Part shown: positions 7,018 to 9,142 of the stretch, piece by piece
Layout: the number at the start of each line of letters is the position of its first letter
Numbering within the stretch: the stretch's first letter is position 1
DNA from: Bacteroidales bacterium
Lineage (GTDB): Bacteria > Bacteroidota > Bacteroidia > Bacteroidales > UBA932
Direction: 5' to 3'
Length of the DNA stretch: 9,142 nt
Assembly (NCBI GenBank): GCA_004556005.1
Contig: SFJA01000080.1
Span: 1 to 9,142, forward strand
Notes under the pieces: model-generated
Told to the model about the DNA's origin: nothing
Seen by the model: only the letters and a program-made list of their open reading frames with translations
Databases searched by the model: none
Made by a program: the position numbers and the translations under genes

Positions 7018-8388
7018 TTATTTCAGTGTGAATGCTGTTTCCTTGATTATTTCAGATACGGTGAATACCACCTCCTGCAGCTGCTCGAGGGTCATTTCGT
7101 TCTCGATAGCGATGCACATGCTGTGGATGATTTCGGAGCAAGGATTGCCCATCATGTGCGCTCCCAGAACCTCGTGGTATTTCTTGCCTACGATGAGCTT
7201 GCAGATTCCTTCAGGGTGCTCATTTTCGGCTATGAAGCGTCCCGCATAGGTCATAGGCAGCTTGACTACGGCGTAATCCCTGCCGCTTGCCTTGGCCTGC
7301 TCTTCGGTCAGACCGACTCCCGCCACTTCAGGATTGGTGTAAACTATGCCCGGGATTGCATCGTAGCGCATATGGTCCTGCCTGCCGAGTATGTTGTTTA
7401 CGGCAACCTCGCCCTCGCGGCTTGCGGTGTGCGCGAGCATGGAGAATCCTGTCACGTCACCGGCGGCATAGACTCCCGGAACGTTGGTGCGCATCCTGTC
7501 GTCCACCTTGATTCCGCAAGGCTTTCCGCCCCTGTTGAGCAGCATCTCCACACCGAGATTTTCAAGTCCGTAGCCGCTGATGTTTGCCCTGCGGCCGACG
7601 CTCACGAGTATCTTGTCACCGCTGACCCTGCAGACCTTTCCGTCCGGGTCCTCGTACACGACGGTGTTGCCATCAATGCCGGTAACCTTGCAGCGGAGGT
7701 TGAACTGTATTCCTCTCTTGGCGTAAACCGCCTGAAGCGAGGCGCTTATCTCGTCGTCGAGCGGCCCGAGTATCTTCGGCAGCATCTCCACTACGGTAAC
7801 CTTGGTCCCGAGAGTGTTGTAGAATGCGGCGAATTCCATTCCTATCACGCCGCCGCCGATTACGACCAGCTCCTTCGGCTGCTCCTTGAGCGCGAGTATC
7901 TCCCTGTTGGTCACGATGACGTCTCCGGCTTCCTTCAGACCCGGAATCGGTGGCACCATCGCCTCAGAACCTGCGCAGATTAGCAGGTTGCGTACGGTGT
8001 AGCTTTCCTCTCCGCACCTGACGGTTATGCCTTCGGCGCTGCGGCCTTCGATGACCGCATCACCTTTGACCACCTTGACTCCTGCGCCCTTCATCTTGGC
8101 CTTTACGCCTCCGACAAGCTTCTTTACCACCTTGTCCTTGCGGCCGACTATCTTGCCGTAATCGTATGAAGCGCCCTCCACGCTTACACCGTAGTCGCCT
8201 CCGTGGACGGCATAGTTGTAAACCTTGGCGCTGTACAGAAGCGTTTTGGTCGGGATGCAGCCTTCGTTGAGGCAGACGCCTCCGAGCTCCCTTTTCTCAA
8301 ACAGAACCGTCTGCAGACCTGCAGCTCCGGCCCTCTCTGCTGCGACATATCCTCCGGGACCGCCGCCGATAATAGCCAAATCAATCAT
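7018..8388 (-). CDS. lpdA: E3 dihydrolipoamide dehydrogenase, lacking the usual catalytic His
   Basis: This 456-residue flavoprotein should reoxidise dihydrolipoyl-E2 with NAD+. Visible features are the FAD-binding GGGPGG (residues 8-13), the redox disulfide in GGVCLNEGCIPTK (Cys39, Cys44), the NAD-binding IGGGVIGMEFA (about 177-187), the second FAD motif YAAGDV (about 307-312) and a full dimerisation domain. Length is normal for the family. The oddity is at the C-terminus. Family members have an HPTxSE-type motif whose His is the acid-base catalyst paired with Glu. Here the sequence runs EVVFTVSEIIKETAF, so Phe442 is followed directly by Thr443 and Pro-His-Pro is absent, while the partner Glu446 remains. 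There is no frameshift. The start ATG has an A/T-rich leader (TTTTTCACTAT) without a Shine-Dalgarno sequence. It lies 15 bases after the E2 stop and 9 bases before the E1 start. Family call is very secure; full activity is uncertain. Confidence 0.95.
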   Translation of the reverse strand: MIDLAIIGGGPGGYVAAERAGAAGLQTVLFEKRELGGVCLNEGCIPTKTLLYSAKVYNYAVHGGDYGVSVEGASYDYGKIVGRKDKVVKKLVGGVKAKMKGAGVKVVKGDAVIEGRSAEGITVRCGEESYTVRNLLICAGSEAMVPPIPGLKEAGDVIVTNREILALKEQPKELVVIGGGVIGMEFAAFYNTLGTKVTVVEMLPKILGPLDDEISASLQAVYAKRGIQFNLRCKVTGIDGNTVVYEDPDGKVCRVSGDKILVSVGRRANISGYGLENLGVEMLLNRGGKPCGIKVDDRMRTNVPGVYAAGDVTGFSMLAHTASREGEVAVNNILGRQDHMRYDAIPGIVYTNPEVAGVGLTEEQAKASGRDYAVVKLPMTYAGRFIAENEHPEGICKLIVGKKYHEVLGAHMMGNPCSEIIHSMCIAIENEMTLEQLQEVVFTVSEIIKETAFTLK

Positions 8389-8403
8389 ATAGTGAAAAAG
8401 TGA

Positions 8404-9142
8404 TTAAAATTCCACGTCAAGATTCTCTATCTCCACTGCGACCTGCTTGAGGAAACGAGTGGCCTCTCCGCCGTCGATTGCGCGATGGTCGTAGGTAAGC
8501 GACAGTCCGAGGTAAGGCACGAAGGCATAAACTCCGCTTCCGAGGTCCTTAGGTCTTGGAACTATGGTGCCGACACCGAGAATCGCGCTCTGAGGTACGT
8601 TGATGATAGGGGTGAAGTATTCGACCCCGAATCCTCCCAGGTTGCTGACCGTGAAGCTGGCCGCCTCGCTTGAGAGCAGGTCCGGATTGCAGCTTCCCTT
8701 GCGGCAGTCTTCGGCGAGCTTCTTGAGCTGCTTGCTGAGTCCGGTGATGTTGAGGTCTTCGGCGTGAAGAACGGCAGGAACCATAAGTCCGCGCTCGGTA
8801 TCGACGGCGCATCCGAGGTTTACGGTATCGAACAGGCGCATCGAGTCGCCAAGGCAGTGGCTGTTCACGTTAGGGAACTTGCGCAGGGCCTTTACGACAG
8901 CGAAGCATACGAGGTCATTGATGGTGACGTTGGTATCGATGCGGCCCTCTTCCAGAGCCTTCTTGGCCTTTTTGCGCAGGGCCTGCAGCCTCCTGGCGTC
9001 AGCACCGAGCATATGTGTGAGCTGGGCAGAATTCTGCAGTGAGTTGTACATGCTCTTTGCGATGAGCTTGCGCATATTGGAGAGCTTGACGACGTGGAAC
9101 TGCTCGCCTTCGCCCTGGATGTCGGTGTGGGTAGGCTTCCAG
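8404..9142 (-). CDS. E2 dihydrolipoamide acyltransferase, catalytic domain (5' end cut by window)
   Basis: This is the acyl-transferring core of a 2-oxoacid dehydrogenase complex, which moves an acyl group from lipoyl-lysine to CoA in the cytoplasm. The frame is open to the window edge, giving about 245 visible residues; the ATG at 9075 is internal, because the sequence upstream of it (ending FHVVKLSN) is the usual lead-in to the catalytic domain. The active-site motif DHRAIDGG lies near the C-terminus (His codon at 8485-8487, Asp four residues later), and FTVSNLGGFG matches the conserved segment before it. VDTERGLMVP is also typical of E2 enzymes. The lipoyl and E1/E3-binding domains must lie beyond 9142. 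The stop codon is 15 bases before the E3 start, so the two are co-transcribed. The family is certain; the acyl substrate (pyruvate, branched-chain, acetoin or other) cannot be read from this part. Confidence 0.93.
   Translation of the reverse strand, partial: WKPTHTDIQGEGEQFHVVKLSNMRKLIAKSMYNSLQNSAQLTHMLGADARRLQALRKKAKKALEEGRIDTNVTINDLVCFAVVKALRKFPNVNSHCLGDSMRLFDTVNLGCAVDTERGLMVPAVLHAEDLNITGLSKQLKKLAEDCRKGSCNPDLLSSEAASFTVSNLGGFGVEYFTPIINVPQSAILGVGTIVPRPKDLGSGVYAFVPYLGLSLTYDHRAIDGGEATRFLKQVAVEIENLDVEF

Noticed and set aside
7012..7983. Plus-strand open frame of 323 codons opposite the E3 gene
   Set aside because: It mirrors the codon structure of lpdA, whose FAD, disulfide and NAD motifs prove the minus strand is coding. 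The antisense protein shows no recognisable motif.
9073..9075. ATG at 9075 as the true start of a short E2-like protein
   Set aside because: The frame is open upstream and encodes the normal lead-in to the E2 catalytic domain, so the gene continues beyond the window.

Overview
The window is one side of a tightly packed bacterial operon. Every gene I can support lies on the minus strand, so transcription runs from position 9142 down to position 1, with gaps of 15, 9, 1, 5, 21 and 0 bases. No promoter, terminator, RNA gene, mobile element or CRISPR array is visible, and no non-coding stretch exceeds about 25 bases. GC content looks moderate to high. Most starts have an A/T-rich leader and no Shine-Dalgarno sequence, and the E1 enzyme is a single alpha-beta fusion; both fit Bacteroidota, perhaps a higher-GC gut Bacteroidales. 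This taxonomic call is inference.

Layout in transcription order. (1) C-terminal part of an E2 dihydrolipoamide acyltransferase (9142-8404, cut by the window edge). (2) E3 dihydrolipoamide dehydrogenase (8388-7018). (3) A large fused E1 alpha/beta thiamine-diphosphate dehydrogenase (7008-4528). Together these form a complete 2-oxoacid (or acetoin-type) dehydrogenase complex. (4) A PHP-fold protein with a divergent metal site (4526-3429). (5) A class II aldolase fused to a short-chain dehydrogenase whose C-terminal half resembles sorbitol-6-phosphate dehydrogenase (3423-1471). (6) A zinc-type medium-chain dehydrogenase resembling L-sorbose-1-phosphate reductase (1449-175). (7) The start of a secreted protein whose ATG abuts the previous stop codon (174-1, cut by the window edge).

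The enzymes suggest a carbohydrate route. The SorE-like and SrlD-like dehydrogenases could interconvert ketose phosphates through a polyol phosphate, the aldolase domain could cleave a ketose phosphate, and the dedicated E1/E2/E3 complex could turn a product into an acyl-CoA. The substrate is unknown, and kinase and transporter genes are not in view. The strangest single detail is the E3: the Pro-His-Pro that normally carries the catalytic histidine of lipoamide dehydrogenases is missing by a clean three-codon gap, while the rest of the enzyme looks intact.
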